Notes under the pieces: model-generated
What the model was told of the DNA's origin: nothing
The model's input: the letters and a program-made list of their open reading frames with translations, nothing else
Database searches by the model: none
Translations under genes and position numbers: made by a program
Source of the DNA: Saccharomyces paradoxus
Lineage: Eukaryota > Ascomycota > Saccharomycetes > Saccharomycetales > Saccharomycetaceae
Length of the DNA stretch: 64,000 bases
NCBI RefSeq assembly: GCF_002079055.1
Contig: NC_047491.1
Location: forward strand, 434,001 to 498,000
Reading direction: 5' to 3'
Shown: one piece after another, positions 18,318 through 28,221 of the stretch
Position numbering within the stretch: the stretch's first letter is position 1
Layout of the letters: the number at the start of each line of letters is the position of its first letter

Positions 18318-19604
18318 ATGGATTTAACAATTTCAAACGAACTTAGTGGCGAAATATACGGCCCGATTGAAGTCAGTGAAGACATGGCTTTAACTGATCT
18401 AATAGCGTTACTCCAAGCAGATTGCGGTTTTGACAGAACAAAGCACGACCTATACTTTAATATGAATATTCTAGATTCAAACAAAACTCAGTCATTAAAA
18501 GAATTAGGGCTCAAAACTGACGACTTGCTATTGATCAGAGGTAAGATTTCTAATTCCATTCAAACAGATGCCACTATTTTGTCCGACGATGCATTCATAG
18601 AGCAATTCAGACAAGAGTTACTAAATAATCAAATGCTTAGATCACAACTGATTTCGCAAATCCCTGCATTGAATGATTTAGTAAATGACCCACAGTTGTT
18701 CAAGGAAAGATTGGGCCCACTTATTTTACAAAGACGTTATGGTGGCTATAACACCGCGATGAATCCGTTTGGCATCCCCCAAAATGAATATAATAAGCTA
18801 ATGGCCAACCCTGATGATCCTAACAACAAGAAGAGAATCGCAGAGCTCGTAGACCAACAAGCAATCGATGAACAGTTGCGCAATGCTATCGAATATACAC
18901 CTGAAATGTTTACCCAAGTCCCTATGCTTTACATCAATATCGAAATAAACAACTACCCCGTCAAAGCATTTGTGGATACCGGTGCGCAAACAACGATTAT
19001 GTCCACTAGATTAGCGAAGAAAACTGGTTTATCGAGAATGATTGACAAGAGATTTATTGGAGAAGCTCGCGGTGTAGGAACCGGCAAAATTATTGGGAGG
19101 ATTCACCAGGCCCAAGTTAAAATAGAAACGCAATATATTCCATGCAGTTTTACCGTCCTGGATACTGACATCGATGTTTTGATAGGATTAGACATGCTGA
19201 AAAGACACTTGGCTTGTGTGGACTTGAAAGAAAACGTTCTTAAAATAGCAGAAGTCGAAACAAGTTTTTTGAGTGAAGCGGAAATACCAAAAAGTTTTCA
19301 AGAAGGACTGCCAGCACCAACGTCAGTTACAACCTCATCCGATAAGCCACTGGAACCCACCAAGACTAGTTCAAGTCTAACACCACAACCTGGAGCTGTT
19401 CCGGCGCTTGCTCCAAGGACAGGCATGGGACCAACATCCACAGGAAGAAGCGCAGCCGGTGTTACAACAGCAGCCACGAGAACGTTCACCGAACAAACAA
19501 TCAAGCAGCTTATGGATTTAGGATTCACCAGGGATGCTGTTGTTAAGGCTCTTAAGCAGACTAACGGAAATGCAGAATTTGCTGCATCGCTTCTCTTTCA
19601 GTGA
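18318..19604 (+). CDS. DDI1: Ddi1 ubiquitin-shuttle aspartic protease
   Basis: 428 residues, the S. cerevisiae length. Order of domains: ubiquitin-like (1-80), helical HDD (about 86-196), retroviral-type aspartic protease (about 197-325) with the active site Asp220 in VDTGAQTT and the IGLDML flap/dimer region, a Pro/Ser/Thr linker, and a C-terminal UBA (about 389-427, LMDLGFTRDAV). Ddi1 brings ubiquitinated clients to the proteasome, cleaves long ubiquitin-tagged substrates, binds t-SNAREs and modulates late secretion. The start was chosen at 18318 because the UBL begins there (MDLTISNEL). An in-frame ATG 55 codons upstream is discussed in findings. Confidence 0.98.
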   Translation: MDLTISNELSGEIYGPIEVSEDMALTDLIALLQADCGFDRTKHDLYFNMNILDSNKTQSLKELGLKTDDLLLIRGKISNSIQTDATILSDDAFIEQFRQELLNNQMLRSQLISQIPALNDLVNDPQLFKERLGPLILQRRYGGYNTAMNPFGIPQNEYNKLMANPDDPNNKKRIAELVDQQAIDEQLRNAIEYTPEMFTQVPMLYINIEINNYPVKAFVDTGAQTTIMSTRLAKKTGLSRMIDKRFIGEARGVGTGKIIGRIHQAQVKIETQYIPCSFTVLDTDIDVLIGLDMLKRHLACVDLKENVLKIAEVETSFLSEAEIPKSFQEGLPAPTSVTTSSDKPLEPTKTSSSLTPQPGAVPALAPRTGMGPTSTGRSAAGVTTAATRTFTEQTIKQLMDLGFTRDAVVKALKQTNGNAEFAASLLFQ

Positions 19605-19810
19605 TCAAACACCGATATTGTGATCGTCGTCTACATACTTAGCTCGTTACGTAAACAGATAAGTAGGAGTCCATACGAGGAGACACCAATACATATTTCT
19701 ACTTTCCCGTCAGTTGTTCTTCTATTCTTTTTATTGTATATGATTATACTTCTATTAAGTATATAAGATGCAAATTGTACCATTCACTTGTCGCAAATTG
19801 GCAATATGAC

Positions 19811-22228
19811 TCAAAAGATTCTTTCGTAAAATAAAACATATGCATTGGGTGTGATAAATTCAGTATTAAACGTTATAGGACGATAAAGTGAGTCATCGAA
19901 GAAGTACCAACCCTTTTTTGGTCCCTTATAAACGTATGAAGTATAATGCCCCCCACACAAACTCCCCGAATGGCATGCAACCCCATACAGTCTGTATCTG
20001 AATGGTGGTACTTGGCCTCTGGTGGGAATATCCTCATTTACAATAGTTTCATGGTTAAAATCTCTTGCCCAATATGGTGTAAGATCCAAGAAGTAAGGAT
20101 ATTGCACAAATACATTGTTTTTGTTCATTTGATTGTCAAACCTTTTCAAATTAATGATTAATTTCTTAGGTAATCTAGTAATTTTAAGTTGCTTAGTGGA
20201 AGGCTGCTTTTTCAAGCACTTAGGACATGACCATTGTTCATCGACACCTAACCTTTCACATTTGGTAAATTCCCGGAAACAATCCAATATGTTACAAGTT
20301 TTAACACGTGGAACAGGAACGGAAAGGACAGAGAATGTTTGATAAGTTGTCGAAGTATGTTCACAAACTTGGCATTGTAGCCTAGACGCGTATTGTCCTT
20401 GAAAAAGGTCAATTATTGCACTGAAATCGGTAAGTAAAAACCTTTCCCACTCAAGAGCACTAGCTTTCCGTATAGACATTTTTTCTCTCATTCTTTCTTC
20501 CTCCTCAGACAACTGTTTGAGATGCTTTTTGCCGCCATTCTGGTTCAAATCCTCATGTAATCCATCAAGTAAGAACTGACAAAATTCTTGACAATCTTGC
20601 TGCATCGAATCACTGAAAATGGAGTTGATGTGGCCGCAAATTTTTTTAAATTGAATAGTCTGAACTGGTGTTGTTCTTATATTAGGGGGTGTGAATGCAC
20701 CGTGCCTGTGCATACTATTGACCAAAATGGCGAAGCTTTTAGCTAGCAATCCCTTGGAACCTCTCGAACTATCAAAATTAATAAAATTCAAATACGTGTT
20801 ATCCAAGAACATCCGAACCAAATCGTGTGTCCCAACCAGACATTGAAGTATACAGTTCATGTAACAACAATTACCCATATTCTCCAACCCCACGATGAAA
20901 TCTAGATCAAGCACTTGTGAGTTGTTAAGAATGGTCTGCCTCGATGAAGACAAATCCTGCTGTGGTAAAGGCGGGATACGCGGCTGAAATACATCAAATG
21001 CGGGGGTCAAATGGGCACGAACCTGCGTAGCACGAATATCTGGAGATACTTTTTCCATATTGTTGAATTTACTTTGGATGACTGATGGGGAATTGATTTT
21101 TGAGAGTGCGGTTGATCGATGTGGGCTAATATTTTGAAAGGTGGAGGAGTCTCTATCCGGTCTTGACTGCGGTATTATGGGAACCTCTGGATAGTATAAG
21201 GGTAATTGAGGCCTTTGTACTGTTGCTAACAAAGGCTGGGTGTTCATGGACACCATCGGAATGCTCTTGCCTTTGGTTGGAGAGAGAGATTTCTGGTTAA
21301 ACAAGCCCACTGGTACGTGCGGATTGCCAAAAGCTGGCGTCGAAGAGGAGGATGTAAGATGGACTGTTTCAGTTACAGATGATTGATACGCTCCACCTAA
21401 CCTAATCCAGTTTGAAAACCCGGTTTCCAAAATGAGAACTTTCGTCCCACTCAGCGGTTTAATGACAGAATGTTGAGACAGAATTTTTGCAAGGATACGA
21501 GTTTGCCTTTGCTGGAAATTATTATTCAATTGTGTGTCAGCATACACGACAATAAACTTAAACTTGTTTCTATTTGAAAAGAGATCGATATCTGACTTTG
21601 GTGAGGTGATCAAAGAGACGTTTTCAATTTGTTGATCTGTAAAATAATCTTTAAATGAGGCAGGCTCGATGCATATGATGTTTTTGCATTTAATATGGGC
21701 CTTGACGAATTCAGGTCTGGGACGTACATCGATAAGTAATAGGGTGTCACCATGGAAATGCAACATTGAACTCAATTTGCCAGGGTCTATGGTTTGCAAA
21801 TGTACCAATTTAGGGTAGTTCTCAATAACATTTCGAATGCGCTCAATATTTGGGTCATTATGCAAAAGTTGGGTTTTCTCCCCGTACATATCCCTGATGT
21901 TATTGTCCTTGTTGCTCGAAAATTCCTTTAATTTCGGTAGAGTATCCTCCAAGAGCGTATATACGATCATGTAATATAGGAAAGCGGTTTCATTCAATCG
22001 GAGGAACGCTTTTGACAAACGGTTAACGTCTTCTTTGGGGGCCTGCGTGGTTATATCATTGCATGCGTCGATATAGCTAGACCATATTTCTGCGCATTCT
22101 TGGAGCAAAGGTAGGGGCTCTTGTGGCACGTCATCATCATCAAGGAATTTCTTAACCAAACGCTTAAGCCTCCCGTACCGCTCCCTGGAGGAGTCATCAA
22201 CCTCACTTAAGGCTTGTTCTGAGCCCAT
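19811..22228 (-). CDS. UBP5: Ubiquitin-specific protease Ubp5
   Basis: 805 residues from the ATG at 22226-22228, exactly the S. cerevisiae length. The N-terminal helical region is followed by a rhodanese-like domain (about 160-290; LLLIDVRPRPEF), a Ser/Pro-rich linker and the C19 peptidase domain: Cys box GLENMGNCCYMN (nucleophile Cys455), zinc-binding CQVCEH and CPKC pairs, and the His box GGHYTSYVY (His761). Ubp5 is the paralogue of Doa4; it localises to the bud neck and may act in cytokinesis. It is clearly more diverged from S288C than its neighbours, especially in the linker. It is convergent with DDI1. Confidence 0.97.
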   Translation of the reverse strand: MGSEQALSEVDDSSRERYGRLKRLVKKFLDDDDVPQEPLPLLQECAEIWSSYIDACNDITTQAPKEDVNRLSKAFLRLNETAFLYYMIVYTLLEDTLPKLKEFSSNKDNNIRDMYGEKTQLLHNDPNIERIRNVIENYPKLVHLQTIDPGKLSSMLHFHGDTLLLIDVRPRPEFVKAHIKCKNIICIEPASFKDYFTDQQIENVSLITSPKSDIDLFSNRNKFKFIVVYADTQLNNNFQQRQTRILAKILSQHSVIKPLSGTKVLILETGFSNWIRLGGAYQSSVTETVHLTSSSSTPAFGNPHVPVGLFNQKSLSPTKGKSIPMVSMNTQPLLATVQRPQLPLYYPEVPIIPQSRPDRDSSTFQNISPHRSTALSKINSPSVIQSKFNNMEKVSPDIRATQVRAHLTPAFDVFQPRIPPLPQQDLSSSRQTILNNSQVLDLDFIVGLENMGNCCYMNCILQCLVGTHDLVRMFLDNTYLNFINFDSSRGSKGLLAKSFAILVNSMHRHGAFTPPNIRTTPVQTIQFKKICGHINSIFSDSMQQDCQEFCQFLLDGLHEDLNQNGGKKHLKQLSEEEERMREKMSIRKASALEWERFLLTDFSAIIDLFQGQYASRLQCQVCEHTSTTYQTFSVLSVPVPRVKTCNILDCFREFTKCERLGVDEQWSCPKCLKKQPSTKQLKITRLPKKLIINLKRFDNQMNKNNVFVQYPYFLDLTPYWARDFNHETIVNEDIPTRGQVPPFRYRLYGVACHSGSLCGGHYTSYVYKGPKKGWYFFDDSLYRPITFNTEFITPNAYVLFYERIF

Positions 22229-22533
22229 TGCGCTTGTGACTGTTTGTATGGAGGGATTGGAAGAAGAGGATTCCACATACGTTGGCGAATAGCTAGCAAC
22301 TAAATATAGCAGGTATTTACTCGATGTGTTGAAGTGAGGCGCAAGAAAAAAAAAAAAAAAAATTAATGCCCAGTAGATCAATTGAATCAGGGGTTCCTGA
22401 TTTGCGTCACCGTACAGACCAAGGCCAAGTTTGTAAACGATATTAGAAATTATTGTATATATATTTATATAATTATATACTATTTTTATCAACAGAAATA
22501 GATGAAAAATTCCCACCTTGTACTAAACTTCAT

Positions 22534-23748
22534 TCAAAGAGATTCGGCTTTAACGTGGGGGGCCTCCTTGTCTGTGACGACATTTTGAGATGAAGAATAG
22601 CTAGTATTTTGCTCGGGCAGTTCGTAGTTCTCTTGTACATTGATTTCCCCATCTTCATTGAAGTTAATATTCTCCATCTTGGCAAACAATTGCCTCTTTT
22701 GTTCTTCCGTCAACTCTTGCTTCTTCTTGTTCTTGATCCAGTATCCTGGGTTCAAGTGTTTCAATTGCAAATTTTTGGCAAAGGGCAAGTGACCACGCCT
22801 TTCTTCAAAGATCATCAAACTCAACACAATGATAAGAACTAACCAATAGATGTTGTAACAAAGCATGGATGACAAGTACCCGGTGTTCTGCCATCCAAGC
22901 AAGGCGTTGAAGATATCCCACCCATTGTCCAATTCCGGGTTGCAACAGTTGACATGATAAACGGCCTTTCTGATGTTGTAAGACCCGTTACCATCACCAC
23001 CTTCGGAAGCATCACCACCACTGGCAAGGTTGAATCTGTAATTTTCAAAGTACCACGCACCACGGGAGAAAAGACCAGCGGAGATCAGGTACAAGATCGA
23101 GGTAGACAGAATCAAGAAAATCTGCAGCGAGGATCTGGAAGCACCGTAGTACAGCAAATACCCAACAAGACCACCACAGATTAAACCGACCACAACGGGC
23201 AACGGATAAGCAGAGGCATGTGAACCCTGCGTGGTAATACCAGCACCGGCAACAAACACAACGGCTTCCAACCCTTCTCTCAAGACAGTAATAAACGGCA
23301 AAATGAACATAGCATATCTTCTACTCAAGAATCCAATCTTGAAATAGTCTCTCTTACGGTGAGGAATCTCCACCAGCGACCGCGCGATCTTCACTCTCCA
23401 CTTACTCTGCATCTTGTTCATTCTCAACATAGGAATACCCATCATCGAGATCATTATCGTCGCGATCATACAAAAGATACCTTCCCACAAGTCTTCCGCG
23501 CTTCCGAAAATATCCTTTTGCAGCGAATAGTATGCACCGATGAAACCTGCACCGATGGCCAGACAAATGATGAACCCAAGTAAGACACCAACCCACACCT
23601 GAATCCTTAATTTACGGTACAGAGCCTGGTCATGCTCCCCAATTGCCTGTTTCAAAAACGATAGCAACACGGAAATAACAATCACTGCTTCCAAGCATTC
23701 TCTGAACACAACGAAGAAAACGGCCACGTTAAAAACTTTGTTAGGCAT
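22534..23748 (-). CDS. FTR1: High-affinity iron permease Ftr1
   Basis: 404 residues, the S. cerevisiae length. It is the plasma-membrane Fe3+ permease that works with the multicopper oxidase Fet3. It has seven predicted membrane segments and the two iron-channel motifs RECLE (residues 16-20) and REGLE (near 157-161). The extracellular loop has Gly/Asp/Cys-rich sequence with a CCNPELDNGWD segment, and a charged cytosolic tail follows. Two TGCACCC Aft1 sites and a TATA element upstream fit iron-regulated expression. It is divergent from LSM5. Confidence 0.98.
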   Translation of the reverse strand: MPNKVFNVAVFFVVFRECLEAVIVISVLLSFLKQAIGEHDQALYRKLRIQVWVGVLLGFIICLAIGAGFIGAYYSLQKDIFGSAEDLWEGIFCMIATIMISMMGIPMLRMNKMQSKWRVKIARSLVEIPHRKRDYFKIGFLSRRYAMFILPFITVLREGLEAVVFVAGAGITTQGSHASAYPLPVVVGLICGGLVGYLLYYGASRSSLQIFLILSTSILYLISAGLFSRGAWYFENYRFNLASGGDASEGGDGNGSYNIRKAVYHVNCCNPELDNGWDIFNALLGWQNTGYLSSMLCYNIYWLVLIIVLSLMIFEERRGHLPFAKNLQLKHLNPGYWIKNKKKQELTEEQKRQLFAKMENINFNEDGEINVQENYELPEQNTSYSSSQNVVTDKEAPHVKAESL

Positions 23749-23915
23749 GGCGGGAAGTATATGTGTGATGAGTTGCTGGGAAAACCTTCTATTAAGATAT
23801 AATCTGACCTGCTATGTATTTTTTTGCTCACTTTGAGCATTTTATATAACTAAAGGCTCAATTCAAACTATAGCCCATCGCTCTCACCGGACCTTGCAAC
23901 ACCAACCTAGAAATC

Positions 23916-23922
23916 GGGTGCA
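23916..23922 (-). promoter_or_regulatory. Aft1 iron-response site (proximal)
   Basis: TGCACCC on the minus strand, the core Aft1/Aft2 consensus, about 170 bp upstream of the FTR1 ATG. Aft1 activation of FTR1 under iron limitation is established in S. cerevisiae. Confidence 0.8.
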
Positions 23923-24106
23923 TTAGTCTCTCTCTGTGCAGAGAATGAAATGCGCACCTTCTTACCACTGCGACGGTGCTCGGCACGGCTTGCGCGGGTG
24001 GGGAGGGAAATAGCGGTCTGGCGTGAGTCGGCAGTCAGCGGCGGGCTCACCGTACTCGCTCGTTTAGTGCAGCAGCAGTATTCGCGCACTTCAATCATAG
24101 TATTTC

Positions 24107-24113
24107 TGCACCC
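24107..24113 (+). promoter_or_regulatory. Aft1 iron-response site (distal)
   Basis: A second perfect TGCACCC, on the plus strand, about 360 bp upstream of the FTR1 ATG. The paired arrangement is typical of strongly Aft1-controlled genes. Confidence 0.75.
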
Positions 24114-24429
24114 TGACCTGAGAAGAATGCCGATGCGCCCTGGTTGATTGGCGTAGAGCGTGTGTCAGTGCCGGGTTCGGTTTCTTTTTTTCTACACGTT
24201 GGATTGCTGTATCAGGAGTTAATAGCTACCGTAGTCAAAAGAAAAAGAAAGAAAAACTGTTGAGATCGTATCTTATATTTTTATTTTTTTTACTGCACTT
24301 TTATTATCCAAATCTAGTTTTTGACCAGAGGTAATTGAAAGAGAAAGATAATATAGCCTTTTTGTTCTTTTTTTTGGCACTTTCAGCCGGACCCTGTTCC
24401 TTTGCTACCCGGATGTTAAGGCATAATTA

Positions 24430-24458
24430 GACAAGTCCCGGGTACCCCGGGACTTGTC
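24430..24458. repeat. Perfect 13-bp inverted repeat in the FTR1/LSM5 promoter
   Basis: GACAAGTCCCGGG, spacer TAC, then its exact reverse complement: 29 bp in all. It is very GC-rich in an AT-rich intergenic region, 122 bp before the LSM5 ATG. It could form a hairpin/cruciform or bind a dimeric regulator. The CGGGTACCCCG centre also resembles overlapping Reb1 half sites. Confidence 0.85.
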
Positions 24459-24580
24459 TTCTGGTTGAGGTAAAAAACACAGAGAAAGCGAAAAAAAAAA
24501 GGCTTCCCTGGCGGATAGATGGTCACAACAAGCATAGCGTATACACGTGCACTCACAAACATACACAGAAGCGCGCAAAA

Positions 24581-24862
24581 ATGAGTCTACCGGAGATCTT
24601 GCCTTTGGAGGTCATAGACAAAACAATTAACCAGAAAGTGCTGATTGTGCTACAATCGAACCGCGAGTTCGAGGGCACACTGGTCGGTTTCGACGATTTC
24701 GTCAATGTCATACTAGAGGACGCCGTCGAGTGGCTTATCAACCCTGAGGACGAGAGTAAAAATGAGGAAGTAATGCAGCACCATGGCAGAATGCTTTTGA
24801 GCGGCAACAACATCGCCATCCTTGTGCCAGGCGGCAAAAAGACCCCTACGCAGGCGTTATAA
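24581..24862 (+). CDS. LSM5: Lsm5, Sm-like RNA-binding protein
   Basis: 93 residues, the S. cerevisiae length. It is a subunit of the Lsm1-7 ring (cytoplasmic mRNA decapping) and the Lsm2-8 ring (U6 snRNA binding in the nucleus). Sm motif 1 spans about residues 17-50 (VLIVLQSNREFEGTLVGFDD) and Sm motif 2 about 71-85 (LLSGNNIAILVPGG). The gene is more GC-rich than its surroundings. The ATG follows gcgcaaaa. Confidence 0.97.
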   Translation: MSLPEILPLEVIDKTINQKVLIVLQSNREFEGTLVGFDDFVNVILEDAVEWLINPEDESKNEEVMQHHGRMLLSGNNIAILVPGGKKTPTQAL

Positions 24863-24967
24863 AAGGACAGAAAACAACGCGGATTTGTATAGTGCATCTA
24901 AAAAAAAATAATAAATAAGTATAAAATAGATAAAGGAAATCGAGTATTTTTTTTTGTTCTTGGTTTA

Positions 24968-26839
24968 TTATTTGACACTGGTAATTTGCTTAACCAGCGC
25001 CTCCAGCTTCGCGTTTGTGAGAGCGACGTCTTTTCCCCGCATCCCCACCGTACAATTCATCAAATGCCATATTCCGACTACGTATTGGATCTTACGCATG
25101 CCACCCTGCTGGCGGCACATATCGAAACACTTTTCTGAGATCGCGTGGATCTCACCCAGATCGTGTTCGAGCATTCGACCGCCTAAATAGTTCACTAGTA
25201 CTTGCAGCAATAGAGCCTTCTTTAATTTGAATCGGTCGTTCGCAGTACCTCCAGCAGCAGCGAACTTGTTGCTAGAGTAGAACTCGCGGAGTTTCGACAC
25301 GTATTCGGCGCGCTGCTTGTCACTACATGGCAGCGGGTTCCAGCTGAACGGCTCAAAATGGCTGAAAAGCCATAGGACCGTTACTGTGCACTCCCATATG
25401 GGGTTAAACTGCAGGTCTGTTTCTTGTAGCAATTTCTCCACCTGGAGCCACACCTTGTTGCATTGTTCCACGAGCTCGCCCTGCTTGTCCCCAGGACACC
25501 GGCTCACTCTTGCCGCCTGCACCGTGTAGCAATTCAGAAGCGATATCATCTTCACTTCGCTAGATGTGCCGCCAGATTGTGCAAGCCGCGTGTACTCTTC
25601 CACGGCGCCGCCGCCTTCAAACTGAATCTTCATTGCTTGCAGCAGCTTCACGTAGCCTGGCGAGGGCCCTAATTTCGATGAGTTAGTCTCCACTACGGCC
25701 CCCTTCAAGAGTATTTCTTCCCACACTTTGTAGAACTCGCAAAATTCAAGGATGCTTTTGTATGTCTGGATTCGCGAGTCCAGCTCATTCATCGAAACAT
25801 CGCCGGCGGCAATGTTCTTTATCAGTTTCTGGGTCGTAGAATACACTTTAGGCAGGAACTTCCTCGAGAAGTTCCCCTTTTCGTCATAACAATTCACGAT
25901 GTAGCTGACGCTTTGCAATAACAACAGTACATTCTTCAATTCCTTGTAGTGGAAAATCATAGGCAGGTCTACTTTCAACGTCATCCTTGGCATGATTGTG
26001 ATCACGCACCCCTTACCTTCATCCTCAACTAGAGATTGCTTGCACGTATCGAAAAACTTTTTGAATTCGTTCAGATGCTCCGTAATGTTGCCGTCTTTAT
26101 AAAGCTGGATCACCATCTCTAATGCCAACTTCCACGCATATAGCGCGGGCCCCACCGTGTCCAGCTCCGTGCTTCTAAGCTCATGCAGAGCCTCCTCGGG
26201 AATTGGGAACCTCTCATTCAGCAAATAATTCACGTAGCACAGATTTAGAAACCACTTCCATTGTGATTTCTCCCGACATTGCGAGAGTAACCCGTGAAAA
26301 CTCGTCTTTACTCTACGGTGCTGCTTCAGCTTGATACAAAGCATCACGCCGACATACCGGAATACGGATGCCCAATTTTGATAGACTTCACCTTGCAAGC
26401 TTGCCATGTACTGAACTACTTCATTACAGTTCTTTAGCGCAATCTTGTAGTGGAACTTACTATCTCTCATCAGCGGCAAATCGTGCAATAGCAGAAACTC
26501 GCAACGCATGAGCTCTTCTACCAAATCCATGCCGTTCTGGTGCGTCTGCAATCGCTCTTTCAAACTGGAAATGTAAAGCTCTGCTAAGTCAAAATTATAC
26601 GTCTCCTGTATTAGCAACTCCACCATCTCAAACGTGACTTTACTATCCTCCACCACTGAAAGCGTGCATTTCGTCTTCAATAACTGAAACATCCGGATAG
26701 ACATGTTTATGAGAGAATAGTACTGTTCCAACTCTTCCTCGGAACCGATTTTATTTGCACCTGAGTATGCATGGTCGCGGTATTCGTGTGCTAAGTGGTA
26801 TATTTGTGAAATACTGAGTTTCTCGCCAAAGTTTTCCAT
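24968..26839 (-). CDS. SCC4: Scc4, cohesin loader subunit
   Basis: 623 residues, one fewer than I recall for S. cerevisiae Scc4 (624). It forms the Scc2-Scc4 complex that loads cohesin on chromosomes, with Scc4 targeting it to centromeres through phosphorylated Ctf19. The protein is a helical TPR-like superhelix throughout, with no catalytic motif. It is convergent with LSM5, with only about 100 bp between stops. It is divergent from SPT15, sharing a 457-bp promoter. Confidence 0.97.
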   Translation of the reverse strand: MENFGEKLSISQIYHLAHEYRDHAYSGANKIGSEEELEQYYSLINMSIRMFQLLKTKCTLSVVEDSKVTFEMVELLIQETYNFDLAELYISSLKERLQTHQNGMDLVEELMRCEFLLLHDLPLMRDSKFHYKIALKNCNEVVQYMASLQGEVYQNWASVFRYVGVMLCIKLKQHRRVKTSFHGLLSQCREKSQWKWFLNLCYVNYLLNERFPIPEEALHELRSTELDTVGPALYAWKLALEMVIQLYKDGNITEHLNEFKKFFDTCKQSLVEDEGKGCVITIMPRMTLKVDLPMIFHYKELKNVLLLLQSVSYIVNCYDEKGNFSRKFLPKVYSTTQKLIKNIAAGDVSMNELDSRIQTYKSILEFCEFYKVWEEILLKGAVVETNSSKLGPSPGYVKLLQAMKIQFEGGGAVEEYTRLAQSGGTSSEVKMISLLNCYTVQAARVSRCPGDKQGELVEQCNKVWLQVEKLLQETDLQFNPIWECTVTVLWLFSHFEPFSWNPLPCSDKQRAEYVSKLREFYSSNKFAAAGGTANDRFKLKKALLLQVLVNYLGGRMLEHDLGEIHAISEKCFDMCRQQGGMRKIQYVVGIWHLMNCTVGMRGKDVALTNAKLEALVKQITSVK

Positions 26840-27296
26840 TGAACCTCGGTATGTCTTTCAGGATCATTCAATTTCCACCAATCTTGGCCCTTCTGCGATT
26901 GTTAAGATGTCAGGATTGCCATTGTTAATAGATCTAACTCATCTCTTCACGTATTTAATTGTGGAGCCGTAAATAGTTATTTTTTCAAGTCCCTCTTACG
27001 CGAACGTTCTGGGAAAAAAAAAAAATGAAGATCTACATATAAAGCATGGCATTTCAAAGGATTACTAATGACTTTTCATCTCGAAAGGTATTTTTGATGG
27101 AACAGCAAACAAGCGACGAGTAAATTGCAGTAGTTACTGTTGTTTTGGACTATAGAATCAGGGGAAAGATAAAATATAAGGAAGAAAACGACTACTATCT
27201 AAACTACTCTGCAGAAAAAGCAAGGAAGTAAAGGCTGCAATATTTTTTTTCTTCTAGTCCAACAAAAACAGGTGTATCAAGAGAAACTTTTTAATT
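26840..27296. promoter_or_regulatory. Divergent promoter SCC4 / SPT15
   Basis: 457 bp between divergent start codons, with an A13 run near 27014 and a T-rich stretch just before the SPT15 ATG region. No specific factor site is called. Confidence 0.5.
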
Positions 27297-28019
27297 ATGG
27301 CCGATGAGGAACGCTTAAAAGAGTTTAAAGAGGCAAACAAGATAGTGTTTGATCCAAATACCAGACAAGTGTGGGAAAACCAGAATCGAGACGGTACAAA
27401 ACCAGCAACTACTTTCCAAAGTGAAGAGGACATAAAAAGAGCTGCCCCAGAATCTGAAAAAGACACCTCTGCAACATCAGGTATTGTTCCAACACTGCAA
27501 AACATTGTGGCCACTGTGACGTTGGGTTGTAGGCTGGATTTGAAAACAGTTGCACTACATGCCCGTAATGCAGAATATAACCCCAAGCGTTTTGCTGCTG
27601 TCATCATGCGTATAAGAGAGCCAAAGACTACAGCTTTAATTTTTGCATCTGGGAAAATGGTTGTCACTGGTGCAAAAAGTGAAGATGACTCAAAGCTAGC
27701 CAGTAGAAAATATGCAAGAATTATTCAAAAAATCGGGTTTGCTGCCAAATTCACAGATTTCAAAATACAAAATATTGTCGGTTCGTGTGACGTCAAATTT
27801 CCTATACGTCTAGAAGGGTTAGCATTCAGCCATGGTACTTTCTCCTCCTATGAACCGGAACTGTTTCCTGGTTTGATTTATAGAATGGTGAAACCAAAGA
27901 TTGTGTTGTTAATTTTTGTTTCAGGGAAAATTGTTCTTACTGGTGCGAAGCAAAGGGAAGAAATCTACCAAGCTTTTGAAGCCATATACCCTGTGCTAAG
28001 TGAATTTAGAAAAATGTAA
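27297..28019 (+). CDS. SPT15: TATA-binding protein
   Basis: 240 residues, identical to S. cerevisiae TBP as far as I can recall. It is the universal factor for Pol I, II and III initiation. The variable N-terminal 60 residues are followed by the saddle made of two imperfect repeats, about 67-150 and 157-240, each with an F(A/S)SGK(M/I)V(L/V)TGAK end and DNA-intercalating Phe pairs. It is the most conserved protein in the window. Confidence 0.99.
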
Positions 28020-28221
28020 GAAAGAAGGATTAAACGAAAAAGAGAAAAGGTCATCTATTTTTTCCATTTCCTAATTATTAATGGTTCTCAAAGAATAAAA
28101 GAAAAAGAAGGAAGAAGTAATTGTAATATCAAACGGTTTTTTTATAGTATATTCTTCTTATTCTATATTTATATATCAATGTTTTATAATGAGATGTTTA
28201 TCCGCATCAAACGCGCCATTT

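Larger units (their letters stand above)
23749..24580. promoter_or_regulatory. Divergent promoter FTR1 / LSM5
   Basis: 832 bp. It holds a TATA-type box for FTR1 (23841-23848, TATATAAA on minus), two Aft1-type sites, a GC-rich block around 23980-24060, poly-A/T tracts, a CTACCCGGA Reb1-like site near 24403 and a perfect GC-rich inverted repeat at 24430-24458 close to LSM5. No protein gene is supported. Confidence 0.65.

Noticed and set aside
22229-22516. N-terminal extension of UBP5 by 96 codons
   Set aside because: The frame is open but has no ATG before 22228, crosses a long homopolymer run and is hydrophobic junk. Starting at 22228 gives the exact family length.
24430-24458. Palindrome as leftover cloning vector polylinker
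   Set aside because: The centre resembles KpnI/SmaI sites, but the arms (GACAAGTC) are not polylinker and no vector sequence surrounds it, so I keep it as a natural inverted repeat.
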